Positions 9,020 through 17,465 are shown, numbered from the stretch's first letter. The stretch: DNA of 64,000 nt from CAZAFC01 sp964484675 (GCA_964484675.1 CAZAFC010000005.1:25022-89021); one strand, 5' to 3'. Numbers and translations are program-made. Notes: a model not told the origin generated them from the letters alone.

Positions 9020-10789
9020 TTATTGCAACGGCGGCAGCATTGGCGGTGGCACAGAGGGCGGCGCGTTCGGGTCCGGCGCAGAAGCTGGCTGGCTGGGCGC
9101 ATCGGCGGCGGGCTCAGTCAATTCGGCGCCATGTAAGCCGGGCAAATCAATTGGTTGAGCGTTGAGCGCCTTGATTGGCTCAAGTGTGCCGAGCGGGCTG
9201 CTGTCGATGGCTTTTTGCACCGCGTCGCGGGCATCATCCAGAGGCGGCGCAGCCGCATCGGCGGCGGGCGCGGCTTGGCCAGCTACGCCGGGCTGGCCGT
9301 CTTCGGCCGGCAAAGCAATATGTGGACTGTGGACATCGTGCTCGAGCTGATCGAGCGTCTCGCCCGCCTGAGGAGCGTCAGAGGGTTGGTTTGGAACAGC
9401 TTGCTCCTCAGGCAACGCAGGCGAAAAGGTAACGGCTGGCTCAGCGGCTGGCTGATTGACCGGCACGACTGGTGACGGAGTGGCCGGCTCAACTGCCGGC
9501 AAAGAAATTGCCTTCGCCGCGGACGATGCTTTGTCCCTGTGCTCTTGGCCCAAGTGCGACTGTGCCGATGGCAGCGTTTGCTCGGGCTCAAGACCGTGAT
9601 CTTGTGCGGCCGAACCGTCTTGCGGCGTGCTGGGAATCGCGGCACTGAAGCTCCCCGGCGTGGTCGAATCAGAAAGCGCACTGCCCATCGACGGCGGTTG
9701 GAGCACCATATGCGGCGACTCGTCGTCCTCAGTCTCTTCGTCGGCCGGCGGCACAAGCAGCGGCTTCCGGTGGTCGGTCTTGATCTCGGGCAGTTCAGTG
9801 GTGGGCAGCTGCAAATCGCCTTGGTCATCAATATGAATCTGCGGCGCGGGTTCAGCGGCTGGCTTCGGCGTGGGCAGCGGACCCGAGGCGGCTTTTTGCT
9901 TTGGCTGAGCTTGGGCCAGTATGTCAGGCTCAGCCTGTTCGTGGGCAATCTCGAGCGTGCCATCATCGCGCTTCGGAGCACTGGCGGTAGGTTCGGCGGC
10001 GGCTTGCTGAGCATTTCCCCGGGGCCGATCGGCACGTGCTGACGGCGCAGGTGCCTGCAGTTTGCTCGCGACAAGCTGCTGATTGGCGCCCGCCGACATC
10101 AGCTCAGCGCTAATGCTCATCGTTTGCGGCGCGGTCTTACTGTTGCTGAAGCGATCCGTTTCGGCCACGATACCCGTCAGAAATGCCGTCGCAATCTGGC
10201 CATCGAGCAGCGAGCGATCGATGCCGTCCACGAGCTGCACGGCGAGCTCACTCAAACTACTGGCACCCGGGTCAACCCAATTCATCTCGCCAAGTTCGCT
10301 GCCAGGCTGTACATTGACGCCCAAAATACTGGCATCATGCAGAATCCGCCCATGCGACGTAATCGCCTCGTCAAGGTCGGCTTGGTCGTGCACGCCGAGG
10401 CACACGATGACATCGACATTGAAATCGCCCTGGCTAAAGTCGAGATCCTTCTCGGAAATAGAGGTGCGGTACGGCGTGATAAAAATCTTCACCACTTTGT
10501 CCTCGACCTTGTAGCGCAGCTTGTCGGCCTTGGATTTGTCGAGCGCGATAATAAAATCGCGCAGGCTATCGGTGGTCTTCTCGAGCGTTTTTTCGGGCTG
10601 CAAAAACTCGATGGTCGACGGCACGTTGCCGCTGAACACCGCGGTGGCGTGCTTGCCAAGCTTGTTGAGCGCCACCGTGAGACCGATACACGCCGCCAGC
10701 TGATCGACTGACGGATTCGAACTCACCGTGACCAAAATGTTGTTGGCTTGTTTGATGCGATCGACGACGTCTTGTTTTGGATTTTGCAT
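9020..10789 (-). CDS. DHH-superfamily-like protein with long disordered tail
   Basis: The first about 250 of 589 residues resemble DHH/NrnA-type phosphoesterases in order and spacing (NNILVTVSSNPSVDQLAA; DVIVCLGVHDQADL; TAFLTGIVAETDRFSN). However, the metal-binding DHH triplet is missing and the first Asp motif is weak, so nuclease activity is doubtful. The remaining about 330 residues are Pro/Ala/Gln/Glu-rich and probably disordered. An AAAGGT ribosome site precedes the ATG. It is the first gene before truB and rpsO; in many bacteria an NrnA-like gene sits near truB, which supports the superfamily call. Confidence 0.7.
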   Translation of the reverse strand: MQNPKQDVVDRIKQANNILVTVSSNPSVDQLAACIGLTVALNKLGKHATAVFSGNVPSTIEFLQPEKTLEKTTDSLRDFIIALDKSKADKLRYKVEDKVVKIFITPYRTSISEKDLDFSQGDFNVDVIVCLGVHDQADLDEAITSHGRILHDASILGVNVQPGSELGEMNWVDPGASSLSELAVQLVDGIDRSLLDGQIATAFLTGIVAETDRFSNSKTAPQTMSISAELMSAGANQQLVASKLQAPAPSARADRPRGNAQQAAAEPTASAPKRDDGTLEIAHEQAEPDILAQAQPKQKAASGPLPTPKPAAEPAPQIHIDDQGDLQLPTTELPEIKTDHRKPLLVPPADEETEDDESPHMVLQPPSMGSALSDSTTPGSFSAAIPSTPQDGSAAQDHGLEPEQTLPSAQSHLGQEHRDKASSAAKAISLPAVEPATPSPVVPVNQPAAEPAVTFSPALPEEQAVPNQPSDAPQAGETLDQLEHDVHSPHIALPAEDGQPGVAGQAAPAADAAAPPLDDARDAVQKAIDSSPLGTLEPIKALNAQPIDLPGLHGAELTEPAADAPSQPASAPDPNAPPSVPPPMLPPLQ

Positions 10790-11028
10790 GTTTTTGTTAC
10801 CTTTTGCGATCAGCGTAGCACAAAGCTGTCAGCTTGTCGAATACTTTTATGCTTATCAAGAGAGCTTCGTTTCCGAGCCGCAGGAGTCGCCTTTTTCGAG
10901 TCATATTTCATTCAGAAACAGATAGATCTTTATACAAAGAGGTACTGCTTTCCGGGCACAGGCTGCACAGAATCTTCGACGGCTTCAGTGTTCTGAGGAG
11001 AGGGCGATTTTGACACCGACAAATACCT
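10790..11028. other. Intergenic stretch, no feature recognised
   Basis: AT-richer intergenic DNA between the start of the DHH-like gene and the promoter of the first island. I see no gene, no clear hairpin and no repeat here. Confidence 0.5.
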
Positions 11029-11057
11029 TTGCGGATAATATCTAAATATTTTATAAT
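11029..11057 (+). promoter_or_regulatory. Promoter of island 1
   Basis: TTGCGG (11029-11034), a 17-nt spacer and TATAAT (11052-11057). The predicted transcript starts near 11064 and begins with a small UUCG-capped hairpin (GTTAC-TTCG-GTGAC). Confidence 0.7.
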
Positions 11058-11152
11058 ACGCCTGGTTACTTCGGTGACTGAACATTTTGAGAAGGAGTGA
11101 GCAATCCGCTCGCGCCTGCACGTGCCCGCACCACCCGAGCAAGGAGACACGC

Positions 11153-11530
11153 ATGTCCAACACCGAGCCCAGCGTCGCTACGGAGCCCATCACCACCGAG
11201 GACGCCAGTCCGGCGAAGACCGGCCTGTGGAGCTCGCTCCGCGGCATCTTCGAGCGGCTGGCTCTCAACACCGTCGTGGAGTTCATGGAGGAGTACAGGG
11301 TCATGGCCGGTTGCCTGGCCTGCATCGTCGGCCTCATCGTCGGCGGCGGCTGGCTGCACCGCAACCTGCTGGGCCTGATCCTGTTCGGCCTGACCACCGG
11401 CGGCGGCGCGATCGGCGTCTGGCGCACCAAGGGGGTGAAGTCGCGCTCGCGGCGCTACCTTCTGAGTATCTGCGTCCTGGCGTTCAGCGCGCTCGCCATC
11501 GCCGGCTGGTTCATCCCGCGGGTCGGCTGA
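11153..11530 (+). CDS. Small membrane protein, island 1, gene A
   Basis: A 125-aa protein I do not recognise. A polar N terminus rich in Thr, Glu and Pro precedes two or three membrane segments (about 47-85 with Gly-rich turns, and about 98-120, SICVLAFSALAIAGWF). I chose the ATG at 11153 because an AAGGAG site sits 6 nt upstream; earlier in-frame codons have none. It is probably co-transcribed with gene B, 26 nt downstream, which also encodes a membrane protein. Third codon positions are almost all G or C and the gene reads unlike its neighbours, suggesting acquisition. No function can be assigned. Confidence 0.75.
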   Translation: MSNTEPSVATEPITTEDASPAKTGLWSSLRGIFERLALNTVVEFMEEYRVMAGCLACIVGLIVGGGWLHRNLLGLILFGLTTGGGAIGVWRTKGVKSRSRRYLLSICVLAFSALAIAGWFIPRVG

Positions 11531-11556
11531 TCGCACCGCTTCCAAGAGGAGATCAC

Positions 11557-11925
11557 ATGATCGCCGTATATCGCAAGCGAGGCGGCACGCTCAAGCGCGT
11601 CTGGCGCAACACGGTCGCCGAATTGAAGGAAGCTCTCGAGCTGGCCTTTTCCGGGTTGCAATGGCCCATCTTCAAGCCGGAGCTGGCGTCGACCATCGTC
11701 GCCATGCTCACCGGCTTCGGGCTCGGGATCCCCGGCGGCCACATGCTCAGCCACGAGCCCTGGCCCCTCGGTACCATCGCCTGCCTCGGCGCCCTCGCTG
11801 CCGGCACCGGTGCGTTCCGCTACTTCGACAAGGCGCGTCCGTCGTGGACGTGGCTGATCGACATCGGCCTGGGGCTATGGGTGCTCGGCCTGGCTATGAC
11901 TCTGGCCTGGCTGGCAACGAACTGA
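11557..11925 (+). CDS. Small membrane protein, island 1, gene B
   Basis: A 122-aa protein I do not recognise. A basic amphipathic N terminus (about 1-40) is followed by three hydrophobic segments (about 44-62, 72-87, 97-118). It has an AGAGGAG ribosome site just before the ATG. The N-terminal basic helix with short membrane spans resembles small phage or mobile-element membrane proteins in general build only. It follows gene A in one transcript, which ends in the strong hairpin at 11931-11971. Confidence 0.75.
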   Translation: MIAVYRKRGGTLKRVWRNTVAELKEALELAFSGLQWPIFKPELASTIVAMLTGFGLGIPGGHMLSHEPWPLGTIACLGALAAGTGAFRYFDKARPSWTWLIDIGLGLWVLGLAMTLAWLATN

Positions 11926-11930
11926 CCCAC

Positions 11931-11971
11931 GTGGCGGCTGCTCTTCGGGATTCCCGATCGGCAGCCGCCAC
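11931..11971 (+). terminator. Hairpin at the end of island 1
   Basis: GTGGCGGCTGC (11931-11941) pairs with 11961-11971 (11 bp), with an inner CGGG/CCCG pair. No U-tract follows directly, so it may stabilise the 3' end rather than terminate by itself. Confidence 0.6.
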
Positions 11972-12063
11972 CCGCTTTACCACTCCTTCTCAAAAACTTT
12001 ATACCTTGCGCTGGCCACGCCATACTCACGCGCACACCCCAGTGGCACTGCCGCGCTTTCGAC

Positions 12064-12092
12064 TTTACAATACAGAGGTAGTGATGTATAGT
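12064..12092 (+). promoter_or_regulatory. rpsT promoter
   Basis: TTTACA (12064-12069), a 17-nt spacer and TATAGT (12087-12092), about 40 nt before rpsT. Confidence 0.65.
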
Positions 12093-12131
12093 TTACGTCG
12101 AAGTAAGTAAAGATAAGGTACAAACATCCCT

Positions 12132-12575
12132 ATGCCCATTATCAAATCTGCCAAAAAGCGTGTCCGCATAGCCGAGAAGGCCGCGATCCGCAACAGCAAA
12201 ACCAAGCGCTCACTCAAAGGCGCAATCAAAGTTTTCCAAAAAGCGCTCGGCGCCGGTAGCGACAAAGCAACCGCCGAAGCCCACAGCAAAGCCCAGAGCG
12301 CTCTCGACCGCGCCGGCAAAAAGAACGTGATGCACAAGAACAAAGTTGCGCGCAAAAAGCGCCAGCTCGCTCGCGCCGCCAAGCAGGCCGCCGGCGTCAC
12401 CAAGCCGGCCGGCACCAAGAGCGCCAAAGCTCCAGCCAAGAAGGTCGCCAAGCCAGCAGCTGCTGCGAAGGCCACCCCCGCCAAAGCACCTGCTGCGAAA
12501 AAAGCTGCCCCGAAAGCTACCGCGAAGCCCGCAGCCAAAAAGGCTCCAGCCAAAAAATCAGCTGCTAAGAAATAG
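12132..12575 (+). CDS. rpsT: 30S ribosomal protein S20 with histone H1-like tail
   Basis: S20 binds 16S rRNA in the body of the small subunit. The first about 87 of 147 residues are normal S20 (MPIIKSAKKRVRIAEKA onward). About 60 further residues are nearly pure Lys/Ala/Pro (repeats like AAKKAAPKA and KKAPAKKSA), resembling histone H1 or bacterial Hc1-like tails. A tail this long is unusual for S20 and might bind rRNA or DNA. It is monocistronic, with its own promoter and a strong terminator. The start follows the family N terminus. Confidence 0.95.
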   Translation: MPIIKSAKKRVRIAEKAAIRNSKTKRSLKGAIKVFQKALGAGSDKATAEAHSKAQSALDRAGKKNVMHKNKVARKKRQLARAAKQAAGVTKPAGTKSAKAPAKKVAKPAAAAKATPAKAPAAKKAAPKATAKPAAKKAPAKKSAAKK

Positions 12576-12596
12576 CATATTAAAGCAGCCACCCAA

Positions 12597-12634
12597 GCGA
12601 AACCGCCTCTTACGAATGAGGCGGTTTCGCTTTG
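12597..12634 (+). terminator. rpsT terminator
   Basis: A perfect 13-bp stem (12597-12609 with 12618-12630), an 8-nt loop and a short T-run. Confidence 0.8.
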
Positions 12635-12715
12635 TGCATGCTTGGAGTCAGCTGGTCACAATTTAGGAATCGCAAAAAAGCGAACCGTTCGCTCCAGCGA
12701 AGATGAGTTGCAAAC

Positions 12716-13636
12716 CTACGAAGCGAGCCGCAACAGATACAGCTGTACAGCTTCGTCGGCGTCCATACTTTGGGTTTTGAGCCGCTTGTCGAGCTCGAGC
12801 AGCTGTGCGACTTGCGTTTTGATACGCGCCAGTGATAATTCTTCGGCCAATCGCTGGCTTTTGCGAACAACAAATGGGCTCAGCTTGGCGACGCGCGCAA
12901 TCTCATCTGCTGGGCGCGGCGCACCGGCACACACCAGCGCCAAAATGTGCAATTGCCAGGCCAAAAGTGCGATGATTGCTTGCGGCTCGACCTTGAGCGC
13001 ACGTTGCTCTTTGTACAACGCCATCGCTCGCGTGGCATTGCCCGCAAACGCAGCGTCGAGCAACTCAAACACCGTGCTTTGCGGTGTACGCTCAGTGAGA
13101 GCTTCGATCGTCTGACGCGTGATGTGCGGCTCGTAGGCCAACAATTTGTCGAGCTCGCTGCGCAGGAGCTGCTGGCTGGCACCGAGCCGATCAATCAACA
13201 TTCGCGCGTCCGCCGCATGCAAATTCCCGGCATGCTCGGCAGCATACGCCACCGCCCAGCGACTCAAACCCGTGGCATCCAGCTCAGCAAATTCCTGGTA
13301 ATCGGTTCGCTTCTTGAGCGTTTTATAATAATTGAGTCGCTTATCGAGTTTCGGCTCGTGGATAATCACATCTGTCGCGTCTGGTATGGCGCCCAAAAAA
13401 GCGTCAATGCTTTCGGCAAAATCTTTTTGGGCACTCGGCTGACGCAACACCACCAGCTTGCGCTCGCTCAAAAACGGCATACTCTCGACAGCCGCGCGCA
13501 TCTGTTCGGCACTCGCAGCCTCGCCGTCAAGCCGCTCCACCGCAAACTCGCCGTGCTCCTGCGCAAAAGCCGTCGTGCGAGCCTCCAGCTCAGCAGTGCG
13601 CGCAAAGTCATTTGCCCCAGTCAGTGTCGTGATCAT
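12716..13636 (-). CDS. holA: DNA polymerase III delta subunit
   Basis: Clamp-loader delta subunit that opens the sliding clamp. The 306-aa protein has the family layout: an N-terminal AAA-like fold beginning MITTLTGANDFART, the SMPFLSERKLVVLR segment near residue 60, and the all-helical C-terminal collar domain. The order rpsT next to holA is common in bacteria, although the two are convergent here. TACAAT (13643-13648) lies exactly 6 nt before the ATG, suggesting a leaderless transcript. Confidence 0.92.
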   Translation of the reverse strand: MITTLTGANDFARTAELEARTTAFAQEHGEFAVERLDGEAASAEQMRAAVESMPFLSERKLVVLRQPSAQKDFAESIDAFLGAIPDATDVIIHEPKLDKRLNYYKTLKKRTDYQEFAELDATGLSRWAVAYAAEHAGNLHAADARMLIDRLGASQQLLRSELDKLLAYEPHITRQTIEALTERTPQSTVFELLDAAFAGNATRAMALYKEQRALKVEPQAIIALLAWQLHILALVCAGAPRPADEIARVAKLSPFVVRKSQRLAEELSLARIKTQVAQLLELDKRLKTQSMDADEAVQLYLLRLAS

Positions 13637-13887
13637 ATGGATATTGTAGAGAATCGGCGCTTGTGAACCAAGATAAATCCAAGTTTAGTGGTCCGGCGAC
13701 GGCCAGCAGTAGCGAACATGGCAAGCATCGGCTGAGAATCTACATGAAGGTGTTACGTCCTCAAAAAGTCATGCGCCAGAGTTCTTGGTAGCATACTTCT
13801 CGTGCGAATTGAGTTGCATTGCGCGCTCGGCACGACATGAGCGCTTCCGGGCTGGCAGATAACCGATCGAGTGGAACCAACAAGGGC
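13637..13887. other. Intergenic stretch between holA and mutM
   Basis: About 250 bp. Beyond the holA -10 box at 13643-13648 I see no gene, and no clear terminator for mutM. Confidence 0.5.
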
Positions 13888-14766
13888 TCAGCTCGCCCGC
13901 ACTCGCTGGCAATGCGGGCATAGATGCGTGCCGCGGCCGGCCACTCGAATCTTGATAATCGTTGTGCCGCAGCGCGGGCACGGCTGGCCTTCACGCCGAA
14001 ATACACGCGCAAAGTTCATGTAACTGCCCCGCTTGCCTTCGGCGTTCACATACGTGTGGTTGGTCGAGCCGCCCTTTTCGATCGCCAAGCGCAGTACGTG
14101 CTGGAGCTCTTTGAAAAGCGCGTCGAGTTGTGCATCGCTCAGCTGCTGCACGCGCGTCTCGGGATGAATTTTCGCGCCCCACAAACTCTCGTCAGCATAA
14201 ATATTCCCCACGCCAGCCACCACCGTCTGATCGAGTAGCACGGCCTTGATCATGCTTTTTGGTCGGCGACGTATCCGAGCCCCAAAATCCTGAGCCGTGA
14301 AGTCCGCGCCCAGCGGTTCCGGCCCAACCTTCTGAAAAAAATCGAGCTGCGGAATCTCGACAGTCGGCAGCAGCCGCATCCAGCCGAACTTCCGTTGATC
14401 ATTAAAAAATAGCTGCGAACCGTCGCTAAACGTCAGCGTCACGTGCGTTGTTTTGTCCGGCAGCGCGTGCACCAGGCTATCGTTCGGGTGGCCCGCACCA
14501 AACCGCTCGGCGTCGCTCTTGAACACCAGCTGGCCGGTCATTTTGAGATGTATAATCAACGAATGGTCGTTGTTCAGGCTTATGAGCAAAACTTTTGCTC
14601 GCCGCGTGACCTCAGTAATTTTGGCGCCAATGAGAAATTTTTGTACATCAGAGCTCGCGTTCGGAAAACTTTTGGGCGAATCAAAATCCACCGCGCGCAC
14701 CACGCGGCCCGGCAGCAGCCGATGCAGTCCAATCCGCACCGTTTCGACTTCAGGCAATTCAGGCAT
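13888..14766 (-). CDS. mutM: Formamidopyrimidine-DNA glycosylase
   Basis: Excises oxidised purines such as 8-oxoguanine and nicks the DNA. The start at 14766 is fixed by chemistry: the mature N terminus must be PELPEVE with catalytic Pro2 and Glu3. The 292-aa protein ends with the helix-two-turn-helix region and a complete zinc finger (CPRCG...CPHCQ). TATAAT (14773-14778) lies exactly 6 nt before the ATG, so the mRNA is probably leaderless. It is slightly longer than the usual 270 aa. Confidence 0.97.
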   Translation of the reverse strand: MPELPEVETVRIGLHRLLPGRVVRAVDFDSPKSFPNASSDVQKFLIGAKITEVTRRAKVLLISLNNDHSLIIHLKMTGQLVFKSDAERFGAGHPNDSLVHALPDKTTHVTLTFSDGSQLFFNDQRKFGWMRLLPTVEIPQLDFFQKVGPEPLGADFTAQDFGARIRRRPKSMIKAVLLDQTVVAGVGNIYADESLWGAKIHPETRVQQLSDAQLDALFKELQHVLRLAIEKGGSTNHTYVNAEGKRGSYMNFARVFRREGQPCPRCGTTIIKIRVAGRGTHLCPHCQRVRAS

Positions 14767-14843
14767 GCCCGCATTATAACAGATAAGCGATCGCTCTCCT
14801 GTTCGCAAAAAACGCGAACAAAAGAGCAATAACTTGTAGTTTG

Positions 14844-14881
14844 CCCCTCTGCCTGGTGGTTGTCTTTGCCAGACAGAGGGG
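14844..14881 (-). terminator. Hairpin at the 3' end of island 2
   Basis: On the minus strand CCCCTCTGTCTGG pairs with CCAGGCAGAGGGG around a 12-nt loop (one mismatch). No U-tract follows. It lies between the orphan ATP-grasp-like gene and mutM. Confidence 0.6.
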
Positions 14882-14961
14882 GTTAATGGAACGGTGGAAA
14901 TTACAGCTCAGTGGCCGTCACGAGCTCGAGGGCTTTGATGTCACCCAAAATATCTCATTGC

Positions 14962-15972
14962 TCAAGCAGCGCGATTTCCGAGCGGCCGGCACAGCGTGAC
15001 GATGAGCTCGCCCTTCGACAAGATCATTTGAATGATCTGCGGAGCACCGAGCAGGTTCTCGATGCGCATTCCGAGCCGATAGATCCACCCCAGGAGCTCT
15101 TCCGACGCAGCGCCCGGCTTGGTCAGCTCCGCGGGAACAGCCAGCTTGCGCTGATTCGACGTCTCCAGCTCCATGAGCGGGTCGTACGAAACGCGCGCCT
15201 TCTTGGTGAGCAGCTCCGATCGTGCCAGACCGCCCGTCGAACGGTTCAGCCAATACGAATCGCTCTCCGCCTCGCCGGACATCAGCCCCTCACATGCGCC
15301 ATAGGCGACCTCAACCCCCATATACTCAGTGCCAAGCTCCCGGGTGGAGACCCAGACGCTGAGATCGGCAATGTGCATTTCCTGCACGAGCACGCTCATG
15401 CGGCTTCGGAGATAGTCGCTGCCGCCGGTCAATACCTGGAATCGCTCGAGAGACTCCCGGCTGAACAGCGACGCGTAGCACCCCTGGACCGCCCTCGGCA
15501 CTATGTCGCCGGGAACCATCAGGAATGAATCGTACCAGCCGAACCACTGCGTCGCTTGGGGCGAATATTCGGCGATATTGCTGCCATTCGAGAAAGGCAT
15601 GGCCGACGATCGAACGGCGAAGTAGCTAACGTGCGGCAGCCATTTCTCGAGCGCCGCCCGTATCTTGTCAGTCGCCCCGAATGGCGCCGCGAGGATGATT
15701 TCGCGAAGCCTGCGTGCCAGCGCCGCGTAGTCAGAGGCGAACTCCTTGCACGCCTCCGACATTGCTGGCAGCAGCTCGGCTGCGTAGGCCGAGTACATGT
15801 CGAACGGCAGCGCAACGCCGCGCGGCACGCGCACGCCATTTTGCTGCAGCGTGGCGAGAATCTGCAGCTTGGATCCAACGGCCGGCGATTGCGGCGCACT
15901 CGCGGCCATGTCCAAAATGCCTTCGACCGTCTCCGGCCCGCAATCCTCCGAGCGCCACTTCTCTTGAGTCAA
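14962..15972 (-). CDS. Orphan PPDK/PEP-synthase N-terminal (ATP-binding) domain protein, island 2
   Basis: The 336-aa protein resembles the ATP-binding domain of PEP synthase and pyruvate phosphate dikinase: VGSKLQILATLQQNGVRVP (like GGKxxxL), FAVRSSA, a conserved CYASLFS segment, GVEVAYGACEGLMSGE, and a final IVTLCRPL in place of the usual LQxRP. The acidic IEW residues and the Gln of LQxRP are changed. The phosphohistidine and PEP/pyruvate domains are absent, so complete PPDK chemistry is impossible. I prefer a TTG start at 15972, with an AGAGGA site upstream; an ATG at 16023 is the alternative. The function is unknown; it may phosphorylate a small molecule or be regulatory. Confidence 0.65.
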   Translation of the reverse strand: MTQEKWRSEDCGPETVEGILDMAASAPQSPAVGSKLQILATLQQNGVRVPRGVALPFDMYSAYAAELLPAMSEACKEFASDYAALARRLREIILAAPFGATDKIRAALEKWLPHVSYFAVRSSAMPFSNGSNIAEYSPQATQWFGWYDSFLMVPGDIVPRAVQGCYASLFSRESLERFQVLTGGSDYLRSRMSVLVQEMHIADLSVWVSTRELGTEYMGVEVAYGACEGLMSGEAESDSYWLNRSTGGLARSELLTKKARVSYDPLMELETSNQRKLAVPAELTKPGAASEELLGWIYRLGMRIENLLGAPQIIQMILSKGELIVTLCRPLGNRAA

Positions 15973-16088
15973 CGTACGTCCTCTCTGCTTCTGGATTTTT
16001 TGGGATTTGTGCTGCACCTGCATCGCTCTTTTTGCGCAAACACCTCCACAGATGTTAAGCCACCATCTCTGTCTCCACAGAACTACTT

Positions 16089-16116
16089 ATTATAACAAGC
16101 TGCCCCTGTCCGACAA
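16089..16116 (-). promoter_or_regulatory. Promoter of island 2
   Basis: On the minus strand TTGTCG (16111-16116), a 16-nt spacer and TATAAT (16089-16094). It gives a leader of more than 100 nt, in contrast to the divergent leaderless gene at 16142. Confidence 0.65.
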
Positions 16117-16141
16117 ATGAGATTGAGGATATACTACCCCT

Positions 16142-16453
16142 ATGAATCACGATCTACTTCACTGGGATATACATGAAATCACTGCCGAGGGCACTGCGCT
16201 GCACGGTGTTATGCTGCGCGGGCGGATTCGCAAGCTCGGCCTGGAGCGCGGTTTCAATGTGCTGTGCGAGAACGCCAGCGATACCGAGAATTGTGTTAGA
16301 TTTGCCGTGCTTGCGGCGCATGATGCCGAGATTGTCACCGAATATCTCACGTCCGTCGTGCCCAACGTGCAGGTTCGCATAATCGCACAAGCGGTCGCGA
16401 ATCCGGTGCTATCTAAGCTCAAAGTGAACCGCACCGAACGTTACACGCTTTAG
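16142..16453 (+). CDS. Acylphosphatase-like small protein
   Basis: A 103-aa protein whose middle (GTALHGVMLRGRIRKLGLERGFNVLCEN) follows the acylphosphatase pattern of a G-rich turn, Arg-rich first helix and GxVxN strand, though the match is distant. The catalytic Arg and Asn have plausible counterparts. TATACT (16130-16135) is 6 nt before the ATG, so it is probably leaderless. It may be co-transcribed with the next gene (58-nt gap), although that gene has its own TANNNT box. Confidence 0.45.
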   Translation: MNHDLLHWDIHEITAEGTALHGVMLRGRIRKLGLERGFNVLCENASDTENCVRFAVLAAHDAEIVTEYLTSVVPNVQVRIIAQAVANPVLSKLKVNRTERYTL

Positions 16454-16511
16454 GCTCACTTTTTGCACAAAAAAGTTGCCTCGCGGAACGAAAGTCTGCT
16501 AGGGTTAGGCC

Positions 16512-16751
16512 ATGGATAGTTTGGGCGATTTATTGGGGAAATTTCAGGCACAGGAGCCGCCGGAAATCGCGCTGATCAAGCGCTACATCAATGAACAATT
16601 CGGCACCCCAGCAAGCATTGCCGTGCGCGACGACAGCATCACCATCACCGTGCCGAGTGCCGCGCTGGCCGCCACATTGCGCATGCGCACCCGCGCCCTG
16701 CAAGCGATCAGTAAAACCGAAAAGCGCCTGATATTTCGCATTGGCGGCTAG
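16512..16751 (+). CDS. Small DUF721/DciA-like protein
   Basis: A 79-aa protein. The segment SIAVRDDSITITVPSAALAATLR resembles the C-terminal half of DUF721 (DciA), a replicative-helicase loader partner that often sits near replication genes. It is about half the usual length. A TAGGGT box (16500-16505) is 6 nt before the ATG. The assignment rests on a short pattern and is tentative. Confidence 0.5.
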   Translation: MDSLGDLLGKFQAQEPPEIALIKRYINEQFGTPASIAVRDDSITITVPSAALAATLRMRTRALQAISKTEKRLIFRIGG

Positions 16752-16889
16752 TCCAAAGGCCGACCAAGTAGACTTAGCGAATGCCCTTCAAAAAGACCGG
16801 AAAAATCCTGCCCAGACACTAATCCAGCAAGCGTTGCACTAGGCAGCGCTAAACACGCGCTTCTCGCATCTCTGGTGAGCAAAGATTTT

Positions 16890-17465
16890 TTATGCGGAAC
16901 TGAGCAGCTGCGCCACGTCATGCCGCACTTGAGCAAAATGTATGAACTGCACCGCTTGCATGCCGGCAAGTTGCGCACCTTCGCAGTTCAGTGGCTGGTC
17001 GTCAATCATAATGCACGCCTCGGGCGCCAGGCCAAGTCGCTCGGCCATCAGCGAGAAAATCTCCGGTGCTGGCTTGGCAAATCCCAAATCACCGGATGAA
17101 ATCGCCACATCAAAGTACCGCTCAAGCTCAGTCGGCGTAAAAAATGTCTGCAACGCGTGGTGCCCAGCGTTACTCAAAAGCGCCGTTTTGTAGCGCGGGC
17201 GAAGCTGTTCTACCCAAGCCAGCAGCTCCGGATCGTTGCGGTCGCTCGCGCCCACCGCGCGTTTCCACTCAGCCAGTGATACGCCCAGCTGCTGCGCAAA
17301 AACTTCGCCGCTATCGACGAGTCCGTAGTTCGCGGCCGCAATCGTATCGTCCACGAACTGCTTGTCGGCAACGTCCGGATCACCGCCAAGCGCTCGGTAT
17401 GCGCCGCGCAGCCCGCCGTCACGCCGCACCACGCCAAAATAATCAAAAATGAGTGCGCCTATCAC
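16890..17465 (-). CDS. HAD-superfamily hydrolase (subfamily IA-like)
   Basis: A 191-aa HAD protein: motif I FDYFGVV (Asp8 the likely nucleophile), a helical cap (about 15-90), motif II LLSNAG, motif III Lys in GFAKPAPEIF, and motif IV IMIDDQPLNCEGA. Substrate unknown. The start is GTG at 17465: TACAAT (17472-17477) lies exactly 6 nt before it, making this a probable leaderless GTG start. Confidence 0.85.
   Translation of the reverse strand: MIGALIFDYFGVVRRDGGLRGAYRALGGDPDVADKQFVDDTIAAANYGLVDSGEVFAQQLGVSLAEWKRAVGASDRNDPELLAWVEQLRPRYKTALLSNAGHHALQTFFTPTELERYFDVAISSGDLGFAKPAPEIFSLMAERLGLAPEACIMIDDQPLNCEGAQLAGMQAVQFIHFAQVRHDVAQLLSSA

Larger units (their letters stand above)
11085..11995. repeat. 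15-nt perfect inverted repeat bracketing island 1
   Basis: TTTTGAGAAGGAGTG at 11085-11099 is the exact reverse complement of 11981-11995. Both copies lie inside the predicted transcript, in its 5' and 3' UTRs, so they can pair as an mRNA panhandle. They could equally be terminal repeats of an inserted element. The left copy contains an AAGGAG ribosome-site-like core, and the right copy resembles an anti-Shine-Dalgarno sequence. Confidence 0.8.
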
